Shown: positions 13,135 to 19,524 of the stretch, one piece after another | How the letters are laid out: every line of letters begins with the position of its first letter | Numbering within the stretch: the stretch's first letter is position 1 | Source: a virus | Strand: one strand, 5' to 3' | Length of the DNA stretch: 21,375 nucleotides | IMG/VR virus record: IMGVR_UViG_3300006128_000073 | Span: 1 to 21,375 of that record | The notes under the pieces: model-generated | Told to the model about the DNA's origin: nothing | The model's database searches: none | Seen by the model: the letters and a program-made list of their open reading frames with translations, nothing else | Position numbers and translations under genes: made by a program

Positions 13135-13152
13135 GTGACAACTTTGTTACAA
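13135..13152 (-). promoter_or_regulatory. Pho-box-like direct repeat upstream of plcP
   Basis: On the minus strand, TTGTAAC and TTGTCAC are separated by 4 nt, an 11-bp periodic repeat. By my count it matches the 18-bp PhoB consensus at about 13 positions. It lies about 9 bp upstream of the candidate -10, the normal place for a PhoB site. Chance matches are possible in AT-rich DNA. Confidence 0.45.
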
Positions 13153-13165
13153 AAAGTATAGCCGT

Positions 13166-13191
13166 AAAAAAAGGCTCCGTAGAGCCTTTTT
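13166..13191 (-). terminator. Rho-independent terminator (bidirectional)
   Basis: The stem AAAAGGCTC / GAGCCTTTT with a 4-nt loop is flanked by A and T runs on both sides. It overlaps the end of the phosphoesterase gene 13190-13795 and separates it from the plcP unit. Confidence 0.88.
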
Positions 13192-13795
13192 ACATTGTAG
13201 GTCCGTTTCCAGATTTAAAGCCTACACTACCACCTTCAGCCTCAATGCGTTTAATAACATCTTCAAATAGTATTGGAGCAAAGTTCGGGGTCTGTTCTAC
13301 GCACACACAGTGGTAGCGGACATCGTTCTCAGTACTATACAATATGTTACCTGTTTTTGCATCTATGCCTCTAGGTTTCTTAACACGATTTGTATGCAAG
13401 TGACCATGAATGTTAACACCAAATCGTCCTAGACTATCTGAATGAATTGGTATATGACTTAGTATCATACCATTCATTACATGATAAGCACGTAGTTCTC
13501 TAAAGTATTCTCTGTATTCATCATCTCTAAAGATATCGTGATTACCACGTATCAATACCTTATCACCATTAAGCCTGCTTAGTGTTGATAGAGATTTACG
13601 ATTAATAACTACATCACCTAGATGATACACTTTGTCAGTTGGCTTAACACGTTCGTTCCATGCTTTAACCATTGCCTCATCCATCTCATCTGGATCAGTC
13701 CATGGTCTTATTTTTGTCACGCCATCACTCTCTGTGAATCTACATACACCAGCGTGACCAAAGTGTGTATCACTTACTAGAAATACGCTTGGCAT
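13190..13795 (-). CDS. Metallophosphoesterase of phage type
   Basis: A 201-aa calcineurin-like phosphoesterase. Motifs in order are SDTHFGH (D-x-H), HLGDVV (GD), RGNHDIF (GNHD), SHIPIH and NIHGHLH (GH-x-H). It is a compact member of the kind often seen in T4-like marine phages; its substrate is unknown and it is not close to PlcP. I chose the ATG at 13795 because AAGGAG lies 6 nt before it; an upstream in-frame ATG falls inside a large inverted repeat. Confidence 0.82.
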   Translation of the reverse strand: MPSVFLVSDTHFGHAGVCRFTESDGVTKIRPWTDPDEMDEAMVKAWNERVKPTDKVYHLGDVVINRKSLSTLSRLNGDKVLIRGNHDIFRDDEYREYFRELRAYHVMNGMILSHIPIHSDSLGRFGVNIHGHLHTNRVKKPRGIDAKTGNILYSTENDVRYHCVCVEQTPNFAPILFEDVIKRIEAEGGSVGFKSGNGPTM

Positions 13796-13815
13796 ATCTT
13801 TCTCCTTGTTTAGTT

Positions 13816-13905
13816 TCGTTTCTATAAGCATTCTTAAATATCCCTTTCGCCTATAGAGCCTGTCTTATCTGCAGGATATGGATATAAGAATACTTATAGA
13901 AACGA
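13816..13905. repeat. Large imperfect inverted repeat between genes
   Basis: The arms TCGTTTCTATAAG (13816-13828) and CTTATAGAAACGA (13893-13905) pair perfectly. Further pairing follows inside (ATTCTTA with TAAGAAT, ATATCC with GGATAT) around a 30-nt loop. It fills the gap between the halogenase stop and the phosphoesterase ribosome site. It may end one transcript, regulate the next or protect RNA ends. Confidence 0.7.
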
Positions 13906-13906
13906 C

Positions 13907-15394
13907 CTAAATATTCTTCATCATATTTATGAATACTTTATGGTCAATTGTATTTTTTTCGTTTTGTAATTTAATTCTGTTAATCTCAAAAGATTCTTGT
14001 TTGGCAATGTCTAAGGCATTACGTTTAGCTAATGCTTGATAGTACGTTGCAGGGTCAAATTTCTGTAGACCCCACGCTATTGTTGTAAAGTTTACATGTC
14101 CAAATGTAGTTCCATTACCATTATCCATAAATGAATGTTGGTTTAGTATATCTGTTTTTGATTTCTCATCTAACCATTTTACTTCATCAGGCGTACTGTT
14201 AGTGATGTATTTCCAAAACTCTGAATCTGTTCTTCCTGTGGTATAACAATATCTTAAGTAAAGATAGATATTATCATAAAACTTACTCATATGGTTATTG
14301 TATTTTACAATATCATAATCATAAACATTAAAGTTATACACTTGTAAGAAATGACCTATTTGATATACCGTATGATGTATATTAGTTGCCTCTAATGGTT
14401 CTGCAAATCCACTACATAAACCTATTGATATACAATTACCAACCCATTGCTTACCCCAGAATCCGCTTTTAAAGTTCAATACTTTACTAGTGTTAACTAA
14501 ATCAGATTTATATCTATCTTTAACAAAGGTTGAGAATTTACTAAATGCTTCATCATCACTTGTGAACTGACTTGAGTATAAATATCCTGCTCCCCAACGA
14601 TTGCTTAATGGAACTTGTAATATCCATCCATCACTACTTGCCTCTGATGTAGTATATGGTGGTTGCTTTTCAAATTCATACATTATTGGATTAGGGATAC
14701 AACTATCAATAGGCAACCAATCTGTTCTATCTACCCAATTAGTTCCTAAATGTTTGAATAACACACTAGCAAATCCACTAGCATCAATATAAAAATCTGC
14801 ACTTAAGTTGCCGTTTTTCTCTAACACAACATAATCAATATATTCACTAGAACCTTTTTTAACTACATCTAATACAACATCATCAATGATAGTTAGATCA
14901 TCACGGAACTTGTTTAGTATATACTGACTAGTTATTGTTGCATCAATATGCAATGATTGGCTCTTGGAACGTTTTGTAGGTACTTTGCAGTCTTCATAAT
15001 AATTTTTACCAAACATTACATTATAATTGTAATCTGTATAACTACTAGTTGCCATATCATATGCAACCCCATAGTTCATTGGATTTTGCATTAAATCTGA
15101 TTCAAAAAATCCGTGATAAAAATATTTACCATCGTTTAACCAATTTTTGAATTGCAATCCTAATTTAATTGTAGCATTACAATGCTTAATCAATTCTTCT
15201 GTAGACACACCCACATAATCTAAGTAGTCGTAAATTTTCGGAGTAAGACTTTCTCCTACACCTATGCCTGGGTTTCTATGATCGTATACTAACACGACCT
15301 CAACATTATCACCCCAGTATCTTTTGACATAGGTAGATGCAATGACTCCTGCAAATCCACCACCTACTACAACTATTTTATGTTTGTTTGTCAT
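13907..15394 (-). CDS. Tryptophan-halogenase-like flavoprotein (long form)
   Basis: A 495-aa FAD-dependent protein of the PrnA/RebH family. It has the GGGFAGVIAS dinucleotide motif near residues 11-20, GVGESLTP (45-52; GxGEATIP in the family), and K77 in CNATIKLGLQF, at the position of the catalytic lysine. EPLEATNIHH lies at 332-341. The W-x-W-x-I-P signature is replaced by GWILQVP (256-262), so true halogenation of tryptophan is uncertain. Such genes are known in marine T4-like phages. Translation starts 6 nt after the CCA of tRNA-Ser with no ribosome site. Confidence 0.85.
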   Translation of the reverse strand: MTNKHKIVVVGGGFAGVIASTYVKRYWGDNVEVVLVYDHRNPGIGVGESLTPKIYDYLDYVGVSTEELIKHCNATIKLGLQFKNWLNDGKYFYHGFFESDLMQNPMNYGVAYDMATSSYTDYNYNVMFGKNYYEDCKVPTKRSKSQSLHIDATITSQYILNKFRDDLTIIDDVVLDVVKKGSSEYIDYVVLEKNGNLSADFYIDASGFASVLFKHLGTNWVDRTDWLPIDSCIPNPIMYEFEKQPPYTTSEASSDGWILQVPLSNRWGAGYLYSSQFTSDDEAFSKFSTFVKDRYKSDLVNTSKVLNFKSGFWGKQWVGNCISIGLCSGFAEPLEATNIHHTVYQIGHFLQVYNFNVYDYDIVKYNNHMSKFYDNIYLYLRYCYTTGRTDSEFWKYITNSTPDEVKWLDEKSKTDILNQHSFMDNGNGTTFGHVNFTTIAWGLQKFDPATYYQALAKRNALDIAKQESFEINRIKLQNEKNTIDHKVFINMMKNI

Positions 15395-15400
15395 ACTGTT

Positions 15401-15492
15401 TGGTGGAAGCGGTGAGATTCGAACTCACGGAACCTGTAAAGATTCTTTAGTTTTCAAGACTAACGCAATAAGCCGGGCTCTGCCACGCTTCC
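15401..15492 (-). tRNA. tRNA-Ser(UGA)
   Basis: The acceptor GGAAGCG / CGCTTCC and the anticodon stem TTAGT/ACTAA around CTTGAAA (anticodon TGA) fold well, with the long variable arm of a serine tRNA. CCA is encoded. The discriminator is A, where bacterial serine tRNAs usually have G. Confidence 0.9.
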
Positions 15493-15497
15493 TATTA

Positions 15498-15740
15498 TTA
15501 ATATCTATTTTGTTTTTCGTATTTATTCTTAACAGGTTTATCTTTGATTCGTTTTAAATATTCACGATTAACTAAACCTTCTTCAATCTCACGTAATGCA
15601 GTTACTGCATATCCGTTTTTAGTAGCCAATTTTGGTTTAACTCCTGCAGTTAGTTCTCTTACTCTAGCACTAGCGATAAGAATTAAATCATATCTATTCT
15701 CTACTGCTTGCACAGCCTTTTCACTACATTGTCTTGGCAT
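15498..15740 (-). CDS. rpoZ: RNA polymerase omega subunit homolog
   Basis: An 80-aa protein that matches RpoZ over its conserved core: AVENRYDLILIASARVREL at about residues 12-30 and AVTALREIEEGLVN at about 45-58, with a basic tail (KRIKDKPVKNKY). Host omega binds and stabilises the beta-prime subunit. A phage copy could replace host omega or alter polymerase use during infection. The gene lies between tRNA-Gly and tRNA-Ser; its stop is 5 nt from tRNA-Ser. The start follows a weak GAAAG. Confidence 0.82.
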   Translation of the reverse strand: MPRQCSEKAVQAVENRYDLILIASARVRELTAGVKPKLATKNGYAVTALREIEEGLVNREYLKRIKDKPVKNKYEKQNRY

Positions 15741-15759
15741 ATTTTCTTTCGTTGTTAAT

Positions 15760-15835
15760 TGGAGCGGGATATCGGTCTCGAACCGACGACCTTAACTTTG
15801 GCAAAGTTACGCTCTACCAACTGAGCTAATCCCGC
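15760..15835 (-). tRNA. tRNA-Gly(GCC)
   Basis: Acceptor GCGGGAT / ATCCCGC, anticodon loop TTGCCAA in a TAACT/AGTTA stem, T arm GTCGG TTCGAGA CCGAT. CCA is encoded. The standard fold is clean. Confidence 0.93.
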
Positions 15836-15876
15836 ATTCTATCTATTTAGTATCATTGGTGGGATACTAAAATATT

Positions 15877-15950
15877 TGGTACCTCGTTGGAGAATTGAAC
15901 TCCCGTATCCACCGTGTAAGGATGGCGTTCTACCATTAAACTACCGAGGC
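15877..15950 (-). tRNA. tRNA-Val(UAC)
   Basis: Anticodon loop CTTACAC in a CCATC/GGTGG stem; acceptor GCCTCGG pairs with ACGAGGT except at the last pair, and the first T-stem pair is also a mismatch. CCA is encoded. The fold is slightly degenerate but recognisable. Confidence 0.85.
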
Positions 15951-16009
15951 TTCTTGTACTCTCTTAAATACTCGTTTCGTTTAGTAATTTTTTTATACTT
16001 AACGATGCA

Positions 16010-16177
16010 TTACTTTCTATCGTCTATATTTTTTTGTTCTTCTACCATGTATTGTGCTAGTTTACTCTGAAATTCACTTTCTGTCAAGTTATGCCAACCC
16101 ATACATTTACCAGTTGGGCTACGACCGCAACCGCATTTGCCAAATTCTTCTGGGTTTTCTTTAACTCTGACTTGCAT
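16010..16177 (-). CDS. CDGSH-like small iron-sulfur protein
   Basis: A 55-aa protein. The segment GKCGCGRSPTGKCMGWHNL gives a C-x-C...S...C-x3-H pattern close to the CDGSH [2Fe-2S] motif, but the S-to-C spacing is one residue shorter than the standard and MGWH replaces DGSH. It may bind a cluster or another metal. The rest is a short helix. The ATG at 16177 is preferred over an upstream TTG. It overlaps the gene 16161-16340. Confidence 0.65.
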   Translation of the reverse strand: MQVRVKENPEEFGKCGCGRSPTGKCMGWHNLTESEFQSKLAQYMVEEQKNIDDRK

Positions 16178-16340
16178 GAATTTTTCTTTTTTCAACTATT
16201 GCAATTCTGTTACGAATTTTAGCCTTGTCTTTTGGACGACTAGACTTTTCTAACATTTCTTGTAATTGTGTTAAACTTAATGGACCTAATCTTGGTTTAC
16301 CTGTTTTGTGTTTATCAGGACTTAAATTACTTGTGCTCAT
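16161..16340 (-). CDS. Small basic phage protein, 59 aa
   Basis: It begins MSTSNLSPDKHKTGKPRLGP and has LSLTQLQEMLEKSSRPKDKA, followed by KIRNRIAIVEKR. I recall similar short basic proteins with a QLEEMLEKSSRP-type core in T4-like marine phages, without a known role. The ATG overlaps the parvulin stop (TAATG), so the two are coupled. Confidence 0.7.
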   Translation of the reverse strand: MSTSNLSPDKHKTGKPRLGPLSLTQLQEMLEKSSRPKDKAKIRNRIAIVEKRKIHASQS

Positions 16341-16612
16341 TATGCTGTACGATGAATAATATGATATCCAAACTGAGTTTGAATTGGTTCGCTAGTTGAA
16401 CCTACTTCTAATGCAAATGTTGCATCTTCAAAAGGTTTAACCATTTGACCACGACCGAATGTTCCTAAACTTCCACCATTCTGTCCACTTGGGCATTTTG
16501 AAACTTTACGTGCTAAGGTAGCAAAATCTGTACCTTCATTTAATTTGTTTTTCACTTCCACTGCATCATTTAGTGTAGGCACTAAAATATGACTTGCTGA
16601 TACTGTACTCAT
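16340..16612 (-). CDS. Parvulin-type peptidyl-prolyl isomerase (PpiC-like)
   Basis: A 90-aa stand-alone rotamase domain with the family motifs SASHILV, FATLARKVSKCPSGQNGGSLG, and IQTQFGYHIIHRT. It would isomerise proline bonds to help folding, with no signal peptide, so it acts in the cytoplasm. Phage or host proteins could be the clients. AAAGGAAAA precedes the ATG. It follows the CCA of tRNA-Met(CAU) by 21 nt. Confidence 0.9.
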   Translation of the reverse strand: MSTVSASHILVPTLNDAVEVKNKLNEGTDFATLARKVSKCPSGQNGGSLGTFGRGQMVKPFEDATFALEVGSTSEPIQTQFGYHIIHRTA

Positions 16613-16633
16613 TGTTTTCCTTTTTAAAATGTT

Positions 16634-16710
16634 TGGATGCGGGTCTCAGGAATCGAACCTGGTGTTCTCAGCTTATGAGACTGATGTGTAAACCGTTTCA
16701 CTCCCCCGCA
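16634..16710 (-). tRNA. tRNA with CAU anticodon (Met or Ile2), first copy
   Basis: Anticodon loop CTCATAA in a TCAGT/GCTGA stem and a normal T loop. The acceptor TGCGGG pairs with CCCGCA, but one extra base and a G-A mismatch lie next to the T stem. CCA is encoded. The anticodon stem lacks the GGG/CCC of an initiator. Met is more likely; Ile2 (lysidine) cannot be excluded. Confidence 0.78.
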
Positions 16711-16733
16711 CAGATATTTATTGATGTGTTTTG

Positions 16734-16913
16734 TTAGTTAGATTTTTCTACTCTGATCTTGAGTTGGTCATCGGGACCTATATCATATTTCTGTAATAAG
16801 CCTGACTTTTGATCTTCTTGTATGTGGGCGATATATTCACTATGCTTATAACTATTACCTTGTACAGTTACAGTTTTATAAAGTTTATCATTAACGTATA
16901 AATTTATCTTCAT
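16734..16913 (-). CDS. Hypothetical 59-aa protein
   Basis: The ATG at 16913 (MKINLYVNDKLYKTVTVQGN) is preferred because longer frames would run into tRNA-Leu. It looks like a small beta-rich protein. It lies between tRNA-Leu(UAA) and the CAU tRNA. A late-type GATAAATA ends 5 nt before the ATG, with no ribosome site. The function is unknown. Confidence 0.66.
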   Translation of the reverse strand: MKINLYVNDKLYKTVTVQGNSYKHSEYIAHIQEDQKSGLLQKYDIGPDDQLKIRVEKSN

Positions 16914-16918
16914 AAAAC

Positions 16919-16926
16919 TATTTATC
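16919..16926 (-). promoter_or_regulatory. T4-type late promoter (variant)
   Basis: GATAAATA, one base from the late consensus, between the CCA of tRNA-Leu(UAA) and the ATG of 16734-16913. Confidence 0.45.
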
Positions 16927-16930
16927 ATTT

Positions 16931-17228
16931 TGGTGCGAGTGCCCGGAATCGAACCGGGACGCCATTTTGGGGCGAGAGATTTTCTTACCACTATAGTTTT
17001 CACTACCTTTATAGTTTGTGGTCTGGACTATACCTTAACCATTGCTATCGCTTTAGGTTCCCGCCGTCTAGTCTCTACACGTTCAAAGATATTTCTATCT
17101 AGGCTTCGCTCGGTATTAGCATTTTACAGCCTTCACCGAATTTGACGGGTTCTACTCCAATCGTTTCCAATTGGGCACTCAAATTTTACTTCCAAGTCTC
17201 TTGTGTCTACCTATTTCACCACACTCGC
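16931..17228 (-). tRNA. tRNA-Leu(UAA), split by a group I intron
   Basis: Exon 1 is 17194-17228 and exon 2 is 16931-16983. When joined, the anticodon stem AGAGA/TCTCT closes the loop CTTAAAA (anticodon TAA). Acceptor GCGAGTG / CACTCGC, a long variable arm (CGCC / GGCG) and T arm CCCGG/CCGGG are intact, and CCA is encoded. The interruption falls between U34 and A35, the position of the ancient cyanobacterial and plastid tRNA-Leu(UAA) intron. Confidence 0.92.
16984..17193 (-). other. Group I intron (210 nt, no ORF) in tRNA-Leu(UAA)
   Basis: The intron shows the group I core: P3 (CCGTC / GACGG), the P4-side element GTCAAATTCGGTGAA, the R segment GTGTAGAGACTAGACGG and the S segment AAGGTATAGTCC, which form P7 (GACTA / TAGTC). 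The last intron base is G (omega G). For P1, ACTT at the exon end can pair with GAGT in the intron, giving the usual U-G wobble at the splice site. The core resembles the Azoarcus and Anabaena tRNA introns (IC3-like). It appears self-splicing by structure; this is inferred. Confidence 0.92.
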
Positions 17229-17247
17229 ATTTAACTTGTTTACTCTT

Positions 17248-17332
17248 TGGTGCGGATGGTGAGACTCGAACTCACACACCTTTCGGCGCCAGCTTCTAAG
17301 ACTGGTACGGCTACCAATTACGTCACATCCGC
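17248..17332 (-). tRNA. tRNA-Leu(UAG)
   Basis: Acceptor GCGGATG / CATCCGC, anticodon loop CTTAGAA in a CCAGT/GCTGG stem, and the long variable arm of leucine tRNAs. CCA is encoded. The TAA of gene 17334-17570 ends 1 nt before its 5' end. Confidence 0.92.
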
Positions 17333-17333
17333 A

Positions 17334-17570
17334 TTACTTCTTCAAATACTTCATTCCAACATACGTGCCTAATCCAGCACCCAACAAACTTGCTATTAAA
17401 TTATAATGATCTTCAGTATAATTAATAACTGCAATACTAGCAGTAAATGTAACAACCATACTCCAAAAAGTTGCTCTTAGTACATTGTTAGTGTTTATTG
17501 CTCTAATATAGTAAGTATACAGTATATCAGTTAAGAATACAAGTATAAAGGTTTCCAAATATGTCCACAT
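17334..17570 (-). CDS. Small multi-pass membrane protein, 78 aa
   Basis: Starts at the ATG at 17570 (MWTYLETFILVFLTDILYTY). Three hydrophobic segments (residues 5-20, 35-50 and 58-74) are separated by short loops, and the protein ends MKYLKK. The ribosome site AAGGA overlaps the CCA end of tRNA-Gly(UCC), so tRNA 3' processing would change its availability. The function is unknown. Confidence 0.74.
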   Translation of the reverse strand: MWTYLETFILVFLTDILYTYYIRAINTNNVLRATFWSMVVTFTASIAVINYTEDHYNLIASLLGAGLGTYVGMKYLKK

Positions 17571-17579
17571 ATTATTCCT

Positions 17580-17653
17580 TGGAGCGGGATAGGAGAATCG
17601 AACTCCTGACTTCAGTTTGGAAAACTGAGGTAATGCCATTTTACGAATCCCGC
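17580..17653 (-). tRNA. tRNA-Gly(UCC)
   Basis: Acceptor GCGGGAT / ATCCCGC, anticodon loop TTTCCAA in a TCAGT/ACTGA stem, T arm AGGAG/CTCCT. CCA is encoded. The methyltransferase stop lies 1 nt before its 5' end. Confidence 0.93.
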
Positions 17654-17654
17654 A

Positions 17655-18650
17655 TTATTTTTTAAAGACAACTGTATCATCACTACTCTTTTTACCTAGT
17701 TTCTGTAATGATTGTCTTTTGCTACTTATCACCGAAAACACGTTGTGTTTATTAAAATTATTACTTAAATGAAATTTTTCAACATCATTAATCATATCAT
17801 ATTTACCAACTTTTGCTACGTTCCAACAACTTACACCGTTATCGTTTAATAATGTCATTCCTTTAAATATAATATCATTTAGAAAGTTATTGACCCACAT
17901 TTCATATGTATCTATGTTGGTAATAGATTGTGTACTTTCATGTGTATATACTTCTAAATCAAAATAGGGAGGGCTTGTTAATACTAAATCAACTTTAGGA
18001 AGATTATGGTTTAACATGTTTCTAGCATCATCACAAATAAGTTGTACGTTATTTTCAATTTTCAAAAACTTTGCTAGACTTAATAAATTATTATATGTAG
18101 ATGTGTTGGGTTCAAACGCAATATACTTTGCACCACTAGACACTACTCCTAACATACGACCGCCCCACCCTGCGCATGGATCTAATACGATTTCTGGTTT
18201 GTATTCTAGGCAAATCATTTTTGCCATTTGAGGTCTATACATTGTATTTTTAGTTAATCCGCAACAAAAATATATTCCTCTTTTTAGTTCTGAAAGATAT
18301 GGTGTAGAATGGCTTTTGCGATTCCAACGTAGTATCTTTACTAAATTCTCTTTAGTCCATAAACTTCTATAACTAACACCGTTGTTGTTTTCTATGTCAT
18401 AAAAGTTAGGGAAAAAGTGTTCACACAGTTTCATACCCACTCTTTCAGTTGAGTTAATATAAGTATTAGTGTTTTTCCATTTTAATAGTTTTTTCCAGTC
18501 TTCATTTAACTTTTCATCACTATAAGTTAACTCAATGTTTACGTGTGAAATTTCTTCTGCTAACTGGTCTATAATTTGTTCAAATTCAGTATCAGTTATA
18601 TTGCGTAATGAATTTCTAATGTTGAGATAATTGTTTAAAATTGTTGTCAT
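17655..18650 (-). CDS. DNA methyltransferase (N6-adenine or N4-cytosine)
   Basis: A 331-aa enzyme. Motif I (SAM binding) is DPCAGWGGR at residues 157-165 and motif IV (catalytic) is TSPPYF at 225-230. SPPY is more common in N4-cytosine enzymes, but N6-adenine is possible. The N-terminal 150 residues would hold the recognition part. It overlaps a putative PD-(D/E)xK nuclease gene by 35 nt, the arrangement of a type II restriction-modification pair. The role could be to protect phage DNA, or to attack rival DNA together with the nuclease. Confidence 0.82.
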   Translation of the reverse strand: MTTILNNYLNIRNSLRNITDTEFEQIIDQLAEEISHVNIELTYSDEKLNEDWKKLLKWKNTNTYINSTERVGMKLCEHFFPNFYDIENNNGVSYRSLWTKENLVKILRWNRKSHSTPYLSELKRGIYFCCGLTKNTMYRPQMAKMICLEYKPEIVLDPCAGWGGRMLGVVSSGAKYIAFEPNTSTYNNLLSLAKFLKIENNVQLICDDARNMLNHNLPKVDLVLTSPPYFDLEVYTHESTQSITNIDTYEMWVNNFLNDIIFKGMTLLNDNGVSCWNVAKVGKYDMINDVEKFHLSNNFNKHNVFSVISSKRQSLQKLGKKSSDDTVVFKK

Positions 18651-19233
18651 ATTTATTAATAAGCATATCTAAGTGCGGTTTTGTTAGACAATCTTTAGCC
18701 AAATCACCATTTAAATAATGAACTTTAAGTAAGTCAGAATTATAGTGTGTGTGATTAAAGTCGCATACTACTCGTTTACCAAGTTTTACAGTTAAAATTC
18801 TTTTCTCAAGTTGAGATTTAATAAGCATCATTGGAAACTCAACTACATAAACAAATCTACCTTGACGAAACCCACTACAAACTATATTATAATTTAATTT
18901 ACTTGCAAGTAAATCAATAGTCATGTCGTTGAAATTTCCCCCTCCACCATATTTGGCTGGTATGCCTTTTTTATCAAATTGATTAAAATTTTTAGGTTTT
19001 ACTTCAATTTCAATGTTTCGTGCTTCGTCAATACCATCAGCACCATGTTTATTTGAATATGATTTATATTTTAAATAATACATAGTTACCAACTCACGAA
19101 TAGTTGATGAGTTATTATCGGTTACATAAGAAATAAATAAGTTTTGAAAATCAGCATCTTTAGAAGAAAACAATGTATCATTGCCTAAGGCATATCCTGT
19201 TGCTAATTTTAAATTGTTTTCTGAAATTTCCAT
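18616..19233 (-). CDS. Putative PD-(D/E)xK restriction endonuclease
   Basis: A 205-aa protein. The segment GADGIDE (residues 64-70) followed by EIEVKPK (75-81) gives D66/D69...E77-V-K79, the active site pattern of PD-(D/E)xK nucleases. The gene lies immediately upstream of, and overlaps, a DNA methyltransferase. I do not recognise the specificity or close family. Other possible roles include a methylation-associated accessory protein. There is no ribosome site before the ATG, which lies 18 nt after the CCA of a tRNA. Confidence 0.6.
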   Translation of the reverse strand: MEISENNLKLATGYALGNDTLFSSKDADFQNLFISYVTDNNSSTIRELVTMYYLKYKSYSNKHGADGIDEARNIEIEVKPKNFNQFDKKGIPAKYGGGGNFNDMTIDLLASKLNYNIVCSGFRQGRFVYVVEFPMMLIKSQLEKRILTVKLGKRVVCDFNHTHYNSDLLKVHYLNGDLAKDCLTKPHLDMLINKYDNNFKQLSQH

Positions 19234-19251
19234 TAATGGTAATTATTTGTT

Positions 19252-19326
19252 TGGTGCGACCAGGTGGATTCGAACCACCCCCGTACGAATTATGAGTTCG
19301 CGGCACTACCTCTATGCTATAGTCGC
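19252..19326 (-). tRNA. tRNA with CAU anticodon (Met or Ile2), second copy
   Basis: Acceptor GCGACTA / TGGTCGC (with one G-T pair), D arm GCAT/GTGC, anticodon loop CTCATAA in a GCGAA/TTCGT stem. CCA is encoded. It differs widely from the first CAU tRNA, so one of them may decode AUA as Ile2. Confidence 0.88.
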
Positions 19327-19337
19327 AACATGTATAT

Positions 19338-19366
19338 ATTATATAACACTTGTTATATAATGTCAA
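19338..19366 (-). promoter_or_regulatory. Consensus promoter with palindromic operator for the tRNA cluster
   Basis: TTGACA (19361-19366) and TATAAT (19338-19343) with a 17-bp spacer. A perfect 22-bp palindrome, with 10-bp arms TTATATAACA / TGTTATATAA and a 2-bp centre (19339-19360), fills the spacer and covers the -10. A dimeric repressor bound there would block the promoter. It drives the tRNA and gene cluster to the left. Confidence 0.85.
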
Positions 19367-19372
19367 ATATTT

Positions 19373-19449
19373 TGGTGCCTCAACCTAGATTCGAACTAGG
19401 CACCCCCGCCTTATCAAGACGGTGCTCTAACCAAATGAGCTATTGAGGC
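19373..19449 (-). tRNA. tRNA-Ile(GAU)
   Basis: Acceptor GCCTCAA / TTGAGGC, anticodon loop TTGATAA in a CCGTC/GGCGG stem, T arm CCTAG/CTAGG. CCA is encoded. The fold is clean. Confidence 0.93.
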
Positions 19450-19512
19450 AAATTTTAAAATGGGCTCTTTATTTCAGGTAAAGGGGTTTGTTAATTGCTA
19501 CCATTTTAAATC

Positions 19513-19520
19513 TATAAATA
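19513..19520 (+). promoter_or_regulatory. T4-type late promoter, perfect consensus
   Basis: TATAAATA on the plus strand, ending 4 nt before the ATG of 19525-19719. It is the only perfect copy on this strand and points at the only plus-strand gene. The transcript should begin at or within a few bases of the ATG. Confidence 0.8.
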
Positions 19521-19524
19521 TTTA

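Noticed and set aside
16634-16710. Initiator tRNA identity for a CAU tRNA
   Set aside because: Neither CAU tRNA has the GGG/CCC anticodon stem pairs of initiators.
16930-17145. Plus-strand open frame across the tRNA-Leu gene
   Set aside because: It is an antisense reading of tRNA exon 2 and the group I intron; such frames commonly appear over tRNAs.
18650-18660. AATAAATA next to the methyltransferase ATG as a late promoter
   Set aside because: The box runs into the start codon, so a transcript from it would begin inside the gene; the gene already overlaps the upstream one.
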